A stretch of 64,000 nucleotides of DNA from Mactra quadrangularis. Taxonomy: Eukaryota; Mollusca; Bivalvia; Venerida; Mactridae. Shown in pieces: positions 1 through 15,000 of the stretch (the first letter of the stretch is position 1; the number at the start of each line of letters is the position of its first letter). The notes under the pieces were generated by a model. It made no database searches, was not told where the DNA came from, and worked only from the letters and a program-made list of their open reading frames with translations. The stretch spans positions 3,286,001 to 3,350,000 of the forward strand of contig CM046304.1 of the NCBI GenBank assembly GCA_025267735.1, written 5' to 3'. A program made the position numbers and the translations under genes.

Positions 1-3000
1 CGGGTGAGCATTCTGTACTATCATCCTCTGTAGGATTAGATATTTATATATTATGTGAAAAATATGTTTAAAGAAGTTCAGGAAAGCAATTTACAAAACA
101 GAATAATTGTTCTATCAACGCTTTAAACAGCACACCAATGATATGTTATATTTTAGATATTATATGAGAAATTAAGCAAATCCTAGAAGGCAATGTATGT
201 ACAAATTGTTCAATCAATACTTTTAATGGCACACCAATAATTACATATCAAGGGTTGCCTGCAAGATTGTAGTAAGTGCATTGTGTCAAAGAGCAAGTTA
301 CTACAGTCTTGCGGGCAACCCTGGAATTATGTTTTATTATACCCCCACTTCGAAGAAGAGGGGGTATACTGTTTTACCCTTGTCCGTCCGTCCGTCCGTT
401 ACAAAATTTCCGTTGCAGTTTTCTCAGCAACTATATCATGCAGCAGCCTAATACTTTGCATATTGCTTCATCCCATAGTCCCATGTGGTGTAAAGCGATT
501 TCATGCTCCTTGCTCATCTACCTCCTTTTTGTCGCATATTTTTAGATTTTGGCGGGGTATCACTAGTGAGCATTAGCTCACAGATTTACTTGTTTTTCAT
601 ATATTTTGTAGGTTGTATTTACACTAAGTGATCCACGACCATTTGGTTTTACCATATTTGAAGACAGTATGTACTGGGCTGATTGGTTAACTAAGAAGAT
701 TATACGGTCTGATAAAGATGGTAACAATCAAGTGACATTACAAAGTAACATGGTTAATGTGATGGACCTTACTGTGTTCCATAGAAAACGTCCAGATAGT
801 AGGTTTTTTTAAATTCATTTTACCTAAATTGTGAAACAAGTTCTTACAATTTAGTATAATCACTTTCCAGTCCGCTTCCTGGTTCCCCAGTACTGAGCTA
901 GTAGGATAAAGTTTCCTGCTCAAGGAAACAACAGGGTAGGTTTTGAATGGGATTCAAACCAACTGGGAGCTAGCTTACCAGTCCATTGTTGTAACCACTC
1001 GACCACGCCCACTCCAAAGTAGTAAGTGGTTATTTATATAATATACAGTTAGGGCTTTTTTCAGTATTTTGGGAATAGGCTAGGGGCTTCACTTTGTATA
1101 GAACAATTGGGAAAGTTTTATCACCATTTCATTAATATTGGAAAGAAAAATCCTAGGTAAACTCCAAATTTGGGCCCATTTACAATGTTTTTACATGTTA
1201 CTCCCTTTCCCTTTTATTTTGCCACCATAGGACATGAATTTGATAAATATCACAGGAGAAGATGTGCATCAAAAAATGACAAAATTTGCCCATCTCCCTT
1301 ATTGAAAAGTACCTGAGGTGGGAGTCCAGAGCAGGGATGAGCCCCACTCTTTTGCTGGAGTTCAAAATTAGAAATTTCATGATTTTGAAAATTTAACTCT
1401 CAACCATGGGATTTGAAAACTTCCTGGTACCTGGCATTGTTCTCAATTGTCATTGTCTTTGTATACAGCTGGTCCCTGGTTTCATGCTATATTATATATT
1501 TCCAGTATCAACGATGTGTCAAGAAAACAATGGAGAATGTAGCCATCTTTGTTTACCAGCACCGTTACCATGGGGACATACATGTGCTTGTCCTACTGGT
1601 ATTTTGTTAAATGATGATGAAAGGACATGTAATCCAGGTAGGGTTATAATTAGTTTTATCTTAGTTTTACGTATGTAGTGCAGTCTAAGAAATTAGTGGG
1701 TGTCCTGTTGCCAAGGACAACCAATTTCTAGTTCCAGCAACTGAATTTTTTTGGCTATAGAATTTCTACAAACAAGATGTAGTGCTAGCTGCTTGTTTGG
1801 GCAACCACTTACATATCCTAATTTGGTAGACTAGTAGTGCCCTCAAAAAGCCCTTGGACAATGTTTTTTCAGGATAAATTGATTCACATTTATTAGTAAA
1901 TTCATTCAACAGTCAGTGTTGTATACATTTACCCCACTGATTTAAATTCTGGAAGACATACAGAAATACTGTTGTATGCATGATCAGTTTTTCATAAAAA
2001 TTTGCCTGTGTTTGTGGTCAACAAAGATCACGGGAAGGAATTTCTAAACCCTGCCAATATATCCTTATCTATGCAGATTATATTCAAATGATCGGATGTA
2101 CCTTTAAATTTGCAAGTTCTAAACTCAGCTTATTTAAAGATTTTCACTAGAAAAATGCGAAATACATACACATCAAGTCCCCACAAAATTAAAGCACTAT
2201 AATGTATGATGTTATATATCTTTTCAGAGATGAATAATTTTCTAATATTTGCACAACGTACAGATATCAGGAAGATATCATTAGACGTAGATTATTACGC
2301 TGATGTTTCTTTACCAATACAAACATTGAAGAATGCTATAGCTATCAGTGTGGATAGAGTCGAAGGTGAGATATATGTTATATCTAAATATTATACTGTA
2401 CTTGAAAATGGTAGGAGATGTAACCCCAGATCTGTGATGATTAGATATGAGATGATTTAGGATTTTTTTGTAGAGTTTGCCATGCATACAGCCAGCTTCT
2501 TAAACGGAAAATAGCTAAACTGTTGATTCTACTCTTTTATGGTAATAAAAATGCCATTGATGATGATGATAATGATGATGATAGTGGTGGTGATGATAAG
2601 TTATGATGATGCTAATGATGATGATGATGATAATAATGATTATGATGGTGATGATAATAATGATGGAGGTGATTGTAATAATGATGATAATAATGATGAT
2701 GATGATGATAAGGATGATGATGATAGTAATGATGATAATGGTAATGGTGGTGATGATGATGATAATGGTGATAATGATGGTGAAGGCAGCACATAATGTA
2801 TAAGGACAAATAAGTTGTACAGTTTGACTGTTTTGTTACAGAAATACCTAAAAATAATATGATTTGTAGTTCATTTTCAATTTTAACTTAGATATTATTG
2901 GTGTTTTTTTTTTCAATATACTTAAAAAGGTCTAACAAAGCTTTGTTTATATTTCTATAGGTAAAGTATATTGGACTGATACAGTATTAGATAAAATACA

Positions 3001-6000
3001 AAGATCTAATTTAAATGGTACAAACATACAAACTGTAATATCTAATGGTTTAGATACGCCTGACGGTATGGTCGTTGATGAGATAGGTAGAAAAATATAC
3101 TGGACTGATACTGGTAAGTACTTATAATGTTTTATGGTGTTTTCTTAAAGTTCTTGGACAAAATCCTGCTTTTAGGATATTAAATTGATTCACTTTTACC
3201 TATGAAAAATGATTAAACAAAGAGATATCTGAGGAAATGATGAGATTGTCAAAAAAATTGAAATTTTCGTTGTTTGAAATGTTGATTTAGATGAAAAAAA
3301 CTTTCCCTTTGATGAAAGTTCCGATAGGTGGTGGAAGTGTAGCACAACTTTTCGCGCTAAACCGATGAAGCGGTTTTGGTCATTCAGTTTTGGGACATTG
3401 AACGTTAAACACCTGCAAGTTTTATTTATTTACTTTATTTTGTTTTATGTGAACGGGTTGTAGTTTCAATGTTAAGTTTGTAAATATACATGCATGATGC
3501 CATTAAAATACATTATATATAGTAAGAATTAAGTGAATAATTTCACTTTTATGTTTGTGTATGACATACATGTAATGTATTAGAGATATATCAATACTTA
3601 GTATGTTAATACACAGTAGCAGGTTGTTGGTCCCCAAAGGCATGTAACCAAAAAATGTGTATTTTTGTTTGTTGTTAATTATGGTAGTAAGGACCTATCG
3701 GAGGTGATGATTATCAAGGGAAATATAGTGGACCAATACTAGTTAGCACAAAGAAACTTTTTTACCCCCTTACAATTGTTTTTTCACCAGCATATGATTT
3801 TTATACCCCTAAGCTAGGATAAAGATTCTTACTCAAAGGAGAAACCAAGTAGGTTTTGATTACCTGTCCAACATCATAACCATTTGGCCACATCTACTCC
3901 ATTGAATATGAGACTGTTTTTAAACAAAGTTCTTAACTCTTCAAAAAAAATTTCTTCTGACCGAAGGTTTGGAAATGAATCAATTCTAATATTATACTTT
4001 ATGTTATTATTTTACAGGATTAAATAGAATAGAGGTATCTAATCTAGATGGTACAATGAGAAGAGTTTTGATATGGGAGAAATTAGATAAACCAAGGGCT
4101 ATAACTCTGTTATATGAAGAAGGGTAAGTAATAGAGTTATCTTTCCTTCTTTTATAATGAAACATATAATTGATACATGTCTTAAATAGTAGAGATCATT
4201 GAATCTTGATTGTGAACAAAAAACAAGCCACCCAGCTAATGCTTTTTTGATCGAGGGATTGTAGGTTGATTGCTGGAGTAGGCATACTTTTGTGAAGCTT
4301 GGTCATGGAATAATTTCTGCAGCATTCTCCTTCCTACCATTGATTCTAGATCATGTAAGGCAGTTGTTAATCACTGACAGAAGCATTTGCCTAGTTACTT
4401 GTTAACAGCTAAATCCAGAGATCTAGCCTTTCCAGGAATAGTGAGTGGGTTCACTAATCGCCATAATATTACCAATACAATGTATTACTATGACATTAAA
4501 CCTAACTAAAAAAAGAATTAACCCTTGCAATGCCGCTGCCAAATATGAATAGCCTTTGCCTCGAGCAAAGAGCCAGATCAGCTACCACAACAAGTGCCGG
4601 CTGACAAGGCTCTTTTCTGTTGGCTGCTCATTTTCTGATTTTTATCCTGAAATCCCTAAAAATGACAATGGATAGGACTAAAAATTGAAAACAGACTAGT
4701 CCATTATGGAAAATCAGCATTGAAAAGGTTAAGGAAGAAACAACTCCTTTAATCAGCATGACTAGAACTTTACCAAAGTCATCTTTATATAGTATATGAA
4801 TGTTTATATTGTTTTTACAATTTAGATATTTATTTTGGACTGATTGGGGTAAAGAACCAAAGATAGAGAGATCAGAGTTAGATGGTAACAATAGACGAGT
4901 TATTGTATCAGAGAACATTATATGGCCTAATGGTTTAACTGTAGATAAACAAACTGCTACTATACTCTGGGCTGATGCTCGGACTGAGGTATAGTTTACT
5001 AATACTAAAGAAAAGGGTGTAGAATTTTAAGGGTTTTTTTTCACTTGTCTGCCGACATGTACAAATCTGACAAGAATTTTTACATAGAAATTCCACACCC
5101 CTGACTTTTATTTGTATATTTTGTTGTAGAATTAAAGCGATATGACCTTTTTGTGTTGGTGCCCCGTAAAACACAAACAAACAAACAAGTAGAATTAAAT
5201 GATTGGCAAAAGTTTTAATGTGCCAAAATTATACAATGGGTGATTTAGCGTAAGTAATTTGATAAGTGCATTTTTATGATTTTGTCATAAGTAAATGTGA
5301 TTAGATATATTTGAAAAAACAGGATTTTGGCCAAAGACTTTCGGAGGACACTGTATAAACAAAGTTATGCTTTTTGAATAGTAGGTACATGTAGTTTATT
5401 GACATTAGGTTTTGAAACAAATGTTCCTTTAAATTAAATTTGAAAGTTGTTAATATACTCTAGTTGCCTGATCATTCAACTTTTGAATAACGTAAAAACT
5501 TGTTGCCAATCCCAAAATGAGGTCATCACAGGCAAATTGAAAATTGTTGAGCCAAGTGATTTACATAAACAATTATATTTCAGAAAATTGAGTCAGTAGA
5601 TCTGAATGGTGGAAACAGAAAAGTTATCGTTCAGAAAGTGGCACATCCTTATAACCTGGCTATATCTGGTAAACTTGTATACTGGACTGACTGGCAGAAG
5701 ACAGCTATATACAGCGCCAAGAAGGATGGTTCTACTCCTAACCAACATGAGGAAATATTACCTAAACTTGCTGGGATCATGGATATACATGCTGTTCATA
5801 TGAACGAAAAAGGTAAGAAACTTAAATGTAGAAAATATTTGTCTACTGTGGTTTAAGATCGATTTTTATTTGACTGAGTGAGCTCATGATACATATTTTT
5901 GAGACTGGGTTTGCCATTAATGAAAATTTGGTTTTCTGAGCTCTCTAGCTTAAATTAAAAAAGTTTTCAACTTTGATGCAAATTCTATATGCTTCATGTT

Positions 6001-9000
6001 TTTTCCTGTGTGTGATAAGATTTGCACTATTATAATGTGACATCATTTCTCCTGTAAGAGAAACGTTATTTACATACATATATATTCCTAAAGAATTTAA
6101 ATCTACTACAAAATATTTTGATATTGTTCATTTACATTGAATAATATAACTTATCAATGTAAAGCATGAGAGAAAACAATTTGTGTAAGAGGCTATAAAT
6201 ATATTACTGCTGGAGTGTTCCACATATATTTCAAAATTAATAAATCTAGTGAACTCAAGAAATAATAAAATTACCAAAAAAAGATTTGATAGGAAAAAAA
6301 AATGTTTAATCTATCTATAAAGAAATGGTGTGGTTTGTTTGTTGATTTATCATATACAATGTGTTTATTGCAGTAAATCTAAGACTAGACAGATGTCGTA
6401 GAAGAAATGGTGGTTGTAGTCATTTATGTTTACCTAACAAACGTGGTGTTACATGTTCATGTCCCTCAGGTCTTCAGTTGAAACCTGATAGATTTACTTG
6501 TGAAACTAGTGAGTTTGATTTTTTGGATCAAATGTTCTATTTTTAGTATCAAATGTTCTATTTTGAGTATAAAATGTTCTATTTTTAGTATCAAATGTTC
6601 TATTTTGAGTATAAAATGTTCTATTTTTAGTATCAAATATTTCTATTATTGGATCAAATGTTCTATTTTAAGTATCAAACATTCTATTTTTAGTATCACA
6701 TTTATTATTTTTAGTATCAAATGTCCTATTTTAGTGTCAAAGTTTCTATTATTAGAATCAAATGTTTCAATTTAGTATAAAAAATTCTAATTTTAGTATT
6801 TATTTTTCTATTTTGGATTCAAATGTTCTATTTTAAGTTTCAAATGCTAACTGTACATGTATAATGTATATTTCAGTGCCAGAAGAGTATATATTATTTG
6901 CGAGTCGTGAAAGTATAAGAAGAATATCACTTGATCTACCAGATATGACAGATGTATATTTACCATTACCAGACCTACATAATATTATAGCTATAGACTA
7001 TGATTATAAAAGTAATAAACTATACTACTCTGATGTTCAGCTTGACGTTATCAGGTATGGTTGTTTTTTTGTTTGACATACTTACAGTTCCCTCCCAAAT
7101 TCCTGGGATGAAACCCTGTTTTAAGATAGATTCATTCATTATACCCCCGCTTCGAAGAAGAAGGGGGTATACTGTTTTACCCTTGTCCGTCCGTCCGTCC
7201 GTTACAAAATTTCCGTCACAGTTTTCTCGGCAACTATAACATGCAGCAGCCTAATACTTTGCATATTGCTTCATCCCATAGTCCCATGTGGTGTAAAGCG
7301 ATTTCATGCTCCTTGCTCATCTACTTCCTGTTTGTCGCATATTTTTAGATTTTTTGCGGGGGTATCACTAGTGAGCATTAGCTCACAGATTTACTTGTTT
7401 TTACTCGTAAAGAAGAGAAACAAAGAAAATCAGGGTGTCTTTGTTACAATTTAGAACTGCATGTTTGGTTCTTAACATGATACTCATAAACTGTAATAAT
7501 AACTTTGCAGGGCTTTTTCAGGGGGTTTTGGGAAAAAGGCCCCTGCCCAAATTGGGAATTTTTTACGCTGTAAATAGTCCAATTTGGGGAAAGAATATCG
7601 ACTAATCAACCCAATTTGGAAATTTCATTGTTAATTTTTCTGCATTAAATCTTTATATGCTTTGCTTTGGTGTCTCTAAAAGTGTTGCAGTGCTCTTAAA
7701 GAGTTTGTTCTCACAGTTCAGTGCAAAATAATAATGTATTTATTATTTTTACATAAAATCTTGTGTTTTCTTTTTTAAAGGCAAAAGACATCCTGCTCAG
7801 AGGGAATTATTAAACAAGATTGGGGATTTTTTTCTTGAAATTGGGAAAAATAGTTGTTATTTGGCATTGGGAATGGGGCCCATATTCGGCCCCGTGAGGT
7901 AGGCTGAAAAAGCCCTGCTTTGTCAATTATCCATGTGAGATGGATCATAAAGGTCAACTTATAGAAACATCACATTTGATGGTCTTTATAGTGGAAGAGT
8001 TTTAATATGCACATTTATTTTTCTCAAGTAGATCATTTTTGGACCAAAATTGTAGTAACATAAGTTGTCTTTATAGCAGAACTTTATTGTATCTGGTGAT
8101 GACAACTCACAAAAGAGCTATGGTTTGATATAGAACCTTGTATACTGTTGTCACATACAACAAGAACATAGCAACAGTGTTAGTTGCCTCATAGCGAGGG
8201 TTGCCGCAAGACCCAAGTCAGTGCATTGCATTAAAGAGGGAGTTACTACAATCTTGCAGATAACCCTCGATTTGAAAGTTAATTATTTAGAACTAAAAAA
8301 ATACTGTTAAAATTGCATGATTTTGCTGAAACCAAGGTCATCTTTTTAGCCGAACTTAACCATATTACTTAAGTCATTGTATGTTTTCAAATTTCAGACG
8401 AGCAGATTTAAATGGATCCAATTCTGAGACTATTATAGATATGAGATTGAACACAACAGACGGTGTGGCTGTGGATTGGATAGGTGGTAATTTATACTGG
8501 ACTGATACTGGTACTGACGTGATAGAGGTTGCTAAATTATCTGGGCAATATAGACATGTACTTATCAGAAATGATCTGGATCAACCTAGAGCTATTGCTG
8601 TATATCCACAGAAAGGGTGAGTTAATTTATCCATGTTTTAACATATTTGTTGTACTAAAGCCCTGTAGTTAGTTAAATATTTTTATACCCCTGCTTCGAA
8701 GAAGAGGGGGGTATACTGTTTTACCCTTGTCCGTGCGTCCGTCCATCCGTCCGTCTGTTCTGTCGCAGTTTTCTCAGCAACTATATCATGCAGCAGCCTC
8801 ATACTTTGCATATTGCTTCATCCCATAGTCCCATATGGTGTAAAGCGATTTCATGCTCCTTGCTCATCTACTTCCTGTTTGTCGCATATTTTTAGATTTT
8901 GGCGGGGGTATCACTAGTGAGCATTAGCTCACAGATTGACTTGTTTTTCAAGTATTGCTTTAAAATATTGAAATTAAAATTATTGTGTTCATATGACCTA

Positions 9001-12000
9001 GACCAAAGTTAGAGCTATTGACATATATCCACAGAAAGGGTGAGTTAATTAAACTTAGGGGAAGGTGTGTGTTAGCAAGGGTGTGGGGTCCTTGCCAAAG
9101 AATTTCAAACATTACTTTAAAATAGTCAAAGTAAAAATTGAAATATTTGTCCACAAAAGGAGTGAGTTTTTAAGTGTATGGAAGAAACAGCTTGGGTGTA
9201 GATGGGTAAGGCCTTAGCTTAGTGGTCTTTGTTTAAAAATAACTTAATAAAGAAGTTGTACATCCACAGAAAGGGTGGTTCAGTATGAGTGGTTGAGGTG
9301 AAGGGCCATTCTTGCAGATATTTTAAAATACTGTAGGGGATGGGGAAGGATTTTAACTTTACTTGTTGTTGAGTTGTGGAATAAAGAGATATTTCATTGA
9401 CTTTGTTACTAATATAATAAATTGTTATATTTTACAGATATTTATATTGGACTGACTGGGGATATAGACCTAGAATAGAAAGATCTTATATGGATGGCAC
9501 CAACAGAAAAATTATTATAAATTCAAATCTAGGTAGTATATTACGCTACAGTTTTACTTTTAGTATGAATGATCAGTATTTCTCAAAATTTAATTTGTTT
9601 ATGGGCGCGTTGCCTAACGATTTTCGCTACATATTGCTATGAAAAAGTGCTTTCTTGTAGCAATTCATCTTAAGAAATGGCTAACTATTTGCATCACAAA
9701 CCAAGATGGTGGCCTGTGCCGAGTAACACTTATGCGCTGATTGCAATCGCATGTTTTTGGGGCAATTTCAAACTAAATAAGGCTTTAACAAGTATAAAAT
9801 CACTGCAAAAACATTTTATTTGAACAATTACAAATATCAATTAATTTTAATTCATCTGTAGTCAGTCAAACATAAAAACCAAATTGTCGGCAAACAGGAA
9901 GTCACATTATTGCGGAGGCAGCCATTTTGATTTGTTAAAGCGCTTTCGGGTAGCGAAGAAATTTTTTGCTAGCTTTCGCTACGTAGCGAAATGAAGAGAT
10001 ATCTTGTAGCAAGTCGTTTCCTACAATTTTGCTACATAGCGATACCTAGAAAAATGCTTAAGCAACGCGCCTTATGTAGTTTTGAAGAATGCAAGAATTT
10101 AACTTATAAACTAAAAAATATTCAGTTTATTTATACATTACCAGTATATACATTGCCCTCCAAAAATTGCTTCACAGTACAGTTTATTGAATTGCTACAA
10201 ATGCCGAAGTCAAGTTTGAAGAACTATTATATTATTGTTAATGTTATTCATTATTCAAGCATGGAAACTAAATTTCAATTAGTACATTTCATTTTTTGAG
10301 TTGCAGCAAAAGTTATCTATCAGCCTCCATAATTATAGTCACTCAGTGTCTATGAACCAAAATTAAGTTGGAGATATTTTTGTAATTCTATATCCAAAAG
10401 AAAAATGTACTAATTATACCCCCACTTCGAAGAAGACGGGGTATACTGTTTTACACTTGTCCATGCTTGCGTGTGTGCGTCTGTCCGTCCGTCTGTCTGT
10501 CCGTCCTTCCGTCCATTACAAAATTTCCGTCGCAGTTTTTTCAGCAACTATAATATGCAGCAGCCTAATACTTTGCATATTGCTTCATCCCATAGTCCCA
10601 TGTGGTGTAAAGCGATTTCATGCTCCTTGCTCATCTACTTCCTGTTTGTCGCATATTTTTAGATTTTTGCGGGGGTATCACTAGTGAGCATTAGCTCACA
10701 GATTTACTTGTTTCCAAAAGCAAAATTGAAAATCATTTTACAATGATTTACTTTTACAACTTTTGTAACTCCATGTAGTACAAGGGAAACTGTGAATGGG
10801 TGCAGGGACTTTGGCAATCTCTCATACAGAGTTGTCGATCCTTACAGTGATCTTTATCTCTGTTAACGTCTCGAAAGTAGTCCCAAACACGTGATCGTTT
10901 AAAATGATCATGTGACAATTTTTGAATTTTTTCCAAACGCAACAGACAGACTAACTAACAGATCACCTTTCTTGTCTTGTAGATGTTCAAAGGCTTGTCG
11001 TTGACAGTCCCTTAGCACTAAATTTTTGTCATAATTTTTAGCAATATCATCTTTTGTTGACATTTTTAGCGGATGAGTAAAAAATCCAAATTACTCAGAA
11101 TAGGAAGACGTTTCACAAGAAAATAGTTCTTGTAAACATAACTCTTTAAAAATTGGATTTCGCCTATAATAAAATTCTATTTCACGTAAAACTTTAAGAT
11201 AATATATATAAAAGACGATTTATGCTTTCGATACAAAATCTAAGTTGTATTACTATTTTACAAGAATCTTGTAAAACCAGAGACGTTTACAGAGATATAG
11301 ATCACTGTAAGGATCGACAACTCTGTATGAGAGATTGGGACTTTGGAGGGCAGTGTACAGTAGCATGTTGGAATCAGATGTTTGATTCTCACCCAATTTT
11401 CTTAGCATAGATAAAAGTTATAGTGTCTTTGGGGCTGGGTAAGAAATCACTTGAAAGAAAAAGTAGGTTTTTTATTGTGGAACTTTACTGAACAAAGTAT
11501 TAATTTGCATATGGATTGACTTAATTGAAAGATATAATAAAGGGTGTTGTTATAGTTGAACTTTACTGTAAATGTAATATTCAAAATTTTTCAGGTTTCC
11601 CCAATGGTTTATCAATAGATTATATGTCAGATAGAATATATTGGGTTGATGCTAAACTAGATAAAATAGAAACATCAACACTAGATGGTAACTTTAGAGT
11701 AACGTTGATACAAAATGTACCTCATCCATTTGGCCTCACAGTGGTAAGTTCTTTGTCTAGTTATATAAAAGTAATGTCATTTTATAGTCAAAGTTTAATG
11801 CTTATGCATTATGTTTCCGCAAGGAAAACACTGCAGAAACTAGCTAATGAAATTATGGTTTTTTTTACTGAGGTTTGGTTTACCATTAAAAATGAGAAAA
11901 CAAACTGGTGCATTGGTTTCTATTTTAAGTAACAAAATTCCATTGTTATTTAAGAGTATTAAATTGTAACACATGATTTCATTGGAAGAAGATTGGTCTC

Positions 12001-15000
12001 CCCTGCCTTATGCATATTTATGTAACATGATTTTTGCCAATTGAAGTGCCCATGATACAAATGAAGTGTAACGGAAGAAATTACTGTGGTTGCCAGTGAT
12101 CAAGCACCCAATACCTAGCTAGGTAGCATTCCCAGTCAACATTGTACTCTACTGAGTGTTTTAAGAACAACCGTCCTGTCTGGCGACAGTAAAACTATAC
12201 TGCCCTCTATCAACCTTGATAGTAGATGCAGTAATTGTAAATAGCCACTGGCTGCAGACTGGTTACATCACAGTGCTTTATATTTCTTGTATAAAGTATC
12301 TATCTATCTACATATGTTTGTGTATTACAGTTTGGAGAGTATGTATATTGGACAGATTGGCAATCTCAGCAAATAGAGAGGGCTGATAAATCATCCGGTC
12401 ATAAAAGAGAAACTATTAAACAATTATTTGTTGGTTTAATGGATATAGAAATTGTCTCACCATTAAAACAAACAGGTATGTACTCAATATGTTCATGTTA
12501 TCTATTGCATTATAAAGTGAAAGCAGATTAAATCAAGTAGTACAATTTGATTGTTGATACTGAAAACAATTGTTTTTTTCACAATATGCTTAAGATGAAG
12601 TTTTGTTATAGAAAAAGACTTCTTCCATATTATATAATTAAGCTCTAAAACAATTTTGGATCATGTATATTCAATGTTTAAAAACAAATAAAGTGTGCAT
12701 TTATAAATGGAGTGCCCTTTTTTTAAAAAATAGGCACTTTGTCAAACCTAAACTTAGAAAGGAAAATGGTTTGAAGTGTTTATTGCGTCTATACATGTTA
12801 TATTCTAATATTAAAGGCACCATATGAAGATATAATATTTTAAAACAGTTTTCAAGTCTGCTGTAAATGAATACATATCTTCGTCTGGGGACTTTAATCT
12901 TGAATTCCCTGCTACGAATTATGTTGTCAATTTTTATTTACGGTTCTGAGATGAGGGATTATAAGAGCTCAGGAGAGCTGGGAATGTGAGTCGACCACAG
13001 AAAATTCTACATTAAACAATGGTGGATGTACACATTTATGTTTTATTAAATGACTTGTCCGCTGTGAATGAATATATCTTCATAATGGGCCTTTAATATT
13101 TCAGGTACCAATAATTGTACAATAAACAATGGTGGATGTACACATTTATGTTTTATTAATTGACTTGTCTGCTGTAAATGAATATATCTTCATATGGGGG
13201 CTTTAATATTTCAGGTACCAATAATTGTACAATAAGCAATGGTGGATGTACACATTTATGTTTTATTAATTGACTTGTCCGCTGTGAATGAATATATCTT
13301 CATATGGGGCCTTTAATATTTCAGGTACCAATAATTGTACAATAAACAATGGTGGTTGTACACATTTATGTCTAGCAAGACCTGATGGTAGATCATGTTT
13401 ATGTCCTGATAATAACACTGAGGATAATATTACATGTATACCTAGTAAGTATAGAGTCTTCTCACTTTTTACTCTGGATAATTACTAAATATAGAAAATT
13501 AATATCCATAGGCTGATCTAGCAGAGGGTCAGGGGGAATCCGAACCCCCCCCCCCCCCCCCCTAGAATTTCCAAAATGTACCTTTCCTTTAGTGTATTTA
13601 TTGACAGTAAGTCATTTTTAAATAGCATGAAGAAATTTTTTCCTCGGTGCTTAACATAGATTTAATGGTTATGTAGTTTTTATTATCAATATGTTGCATT
13701 ATTCTGCGACATGTGTATAATGTGGTAGAGGTTCAAAAGTTTGGACCCCCCCTAGAAAAAGTTTGGACCACCTACCCCTAGAAAAAATCTTGGATCCACC
13801 CCTGATATCTATTTTTATACTCACCTTGTTTGATCATTCTTTAGCACCTCTAACTTCAATTTGATTGAGATTCCACCCAAAATTGTCTGCTGCACACTGG
13901 CTTATTTAACATCTGATGAGCTCACAGTTCAAGTCACATTCACAAAGAATCGTTCAATCACAGTCCACGAATAATATACATCATCAAATTAGCTTGCAAA
14001 ACTCAATCTTAGAATAGAAATTACATACCCGGTAGATCAGATGCTATCAATTGTTTTTCATCCAGGTGATCGTTGATTAAAATTTTAATATAGATGTTCT
14101 GTTCTATTAGGACAAAATAATATTTTATATTATTACCTAATGCTCTATATAAATGTCAATTTGCTATTTTTAACTCTTTTTCAACTGTTCTGAGTGAAAC
14201 CGGATTAAACCTGTTATGTTTTACTGCGCAACGCCACTGCGCATGAAACAGTTTTGACTGTTGCCCTCGGGTGCGAACTGTTGACCTCACGTGCGAACTG
14301 TTTCATAGATTGCAGTGCCAAGGGAAGTAACCGCATAAAAAAACTCCAAGCGTCCAATGAGCAAGACCATTGCATGCGTCTTTAAAGTTACCAAACGAAA
14401 AGTAGAAAAAAAGTGAATTCTGTTGAAAATATCTACGATATGTCGCGGTTTGAAGACATTGAAGAGAGGGATCTCGAACTTTTGCTGAGAATCGGGACTC
14501 GCTAAGCACACGTAATGTCATCCGCTTCTAAAACTATCTTTATTGCCATGTTATATCTGTACTTGCATTAGGTAATAAAACACTTATTGCATGGGTGTTG
14601 GGGGAACAGTTAAAACTATTATCCCTCGGTATCAGGGACAACATTAAGAACTGTTGCCCTCGGCCTAACGGCCTTGGGCAACAGTTCTTAAGTTGTCCCT
14701 GATACCTTGGGAAAATAGTTTTGACTGTTCCCCAAACACCCATGAAATAAGTGTATATTAATTTATTTACAGTTTTAAATAACGAAGATCATCCATCTAG
14801 TTCAGGGAAAGATAAAAGTAATTCAGCTGGGTAAGAGATATACTATGTCTTTAGTTTAGTTCATAGCTATGATGAAACATCTCTATGACAGTCAGAAAGA
14901 TTAAATGTAAAAATGGCATTTTATTGTCTAAGTTTCATGCTTACACACATTCACCAACTTTACAGCTATTAGCTCTGGTCATAGGGCTACTGGTATCTAT

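Noticed and set aside
2539..2803. Overlapping open frames rich in Asp/Asn or Met
   Set aside because: They are translations of the GAT/AAT microsatellite inside an LRP4 intron.
10457..10684. Frames in family A repeats (also at 276, 7266, 18356) with related peptides
   Set aside because: Shared peptides come from the repeat itself; the reading frames differ between copies and are interrupted by GTCC run-length changes.
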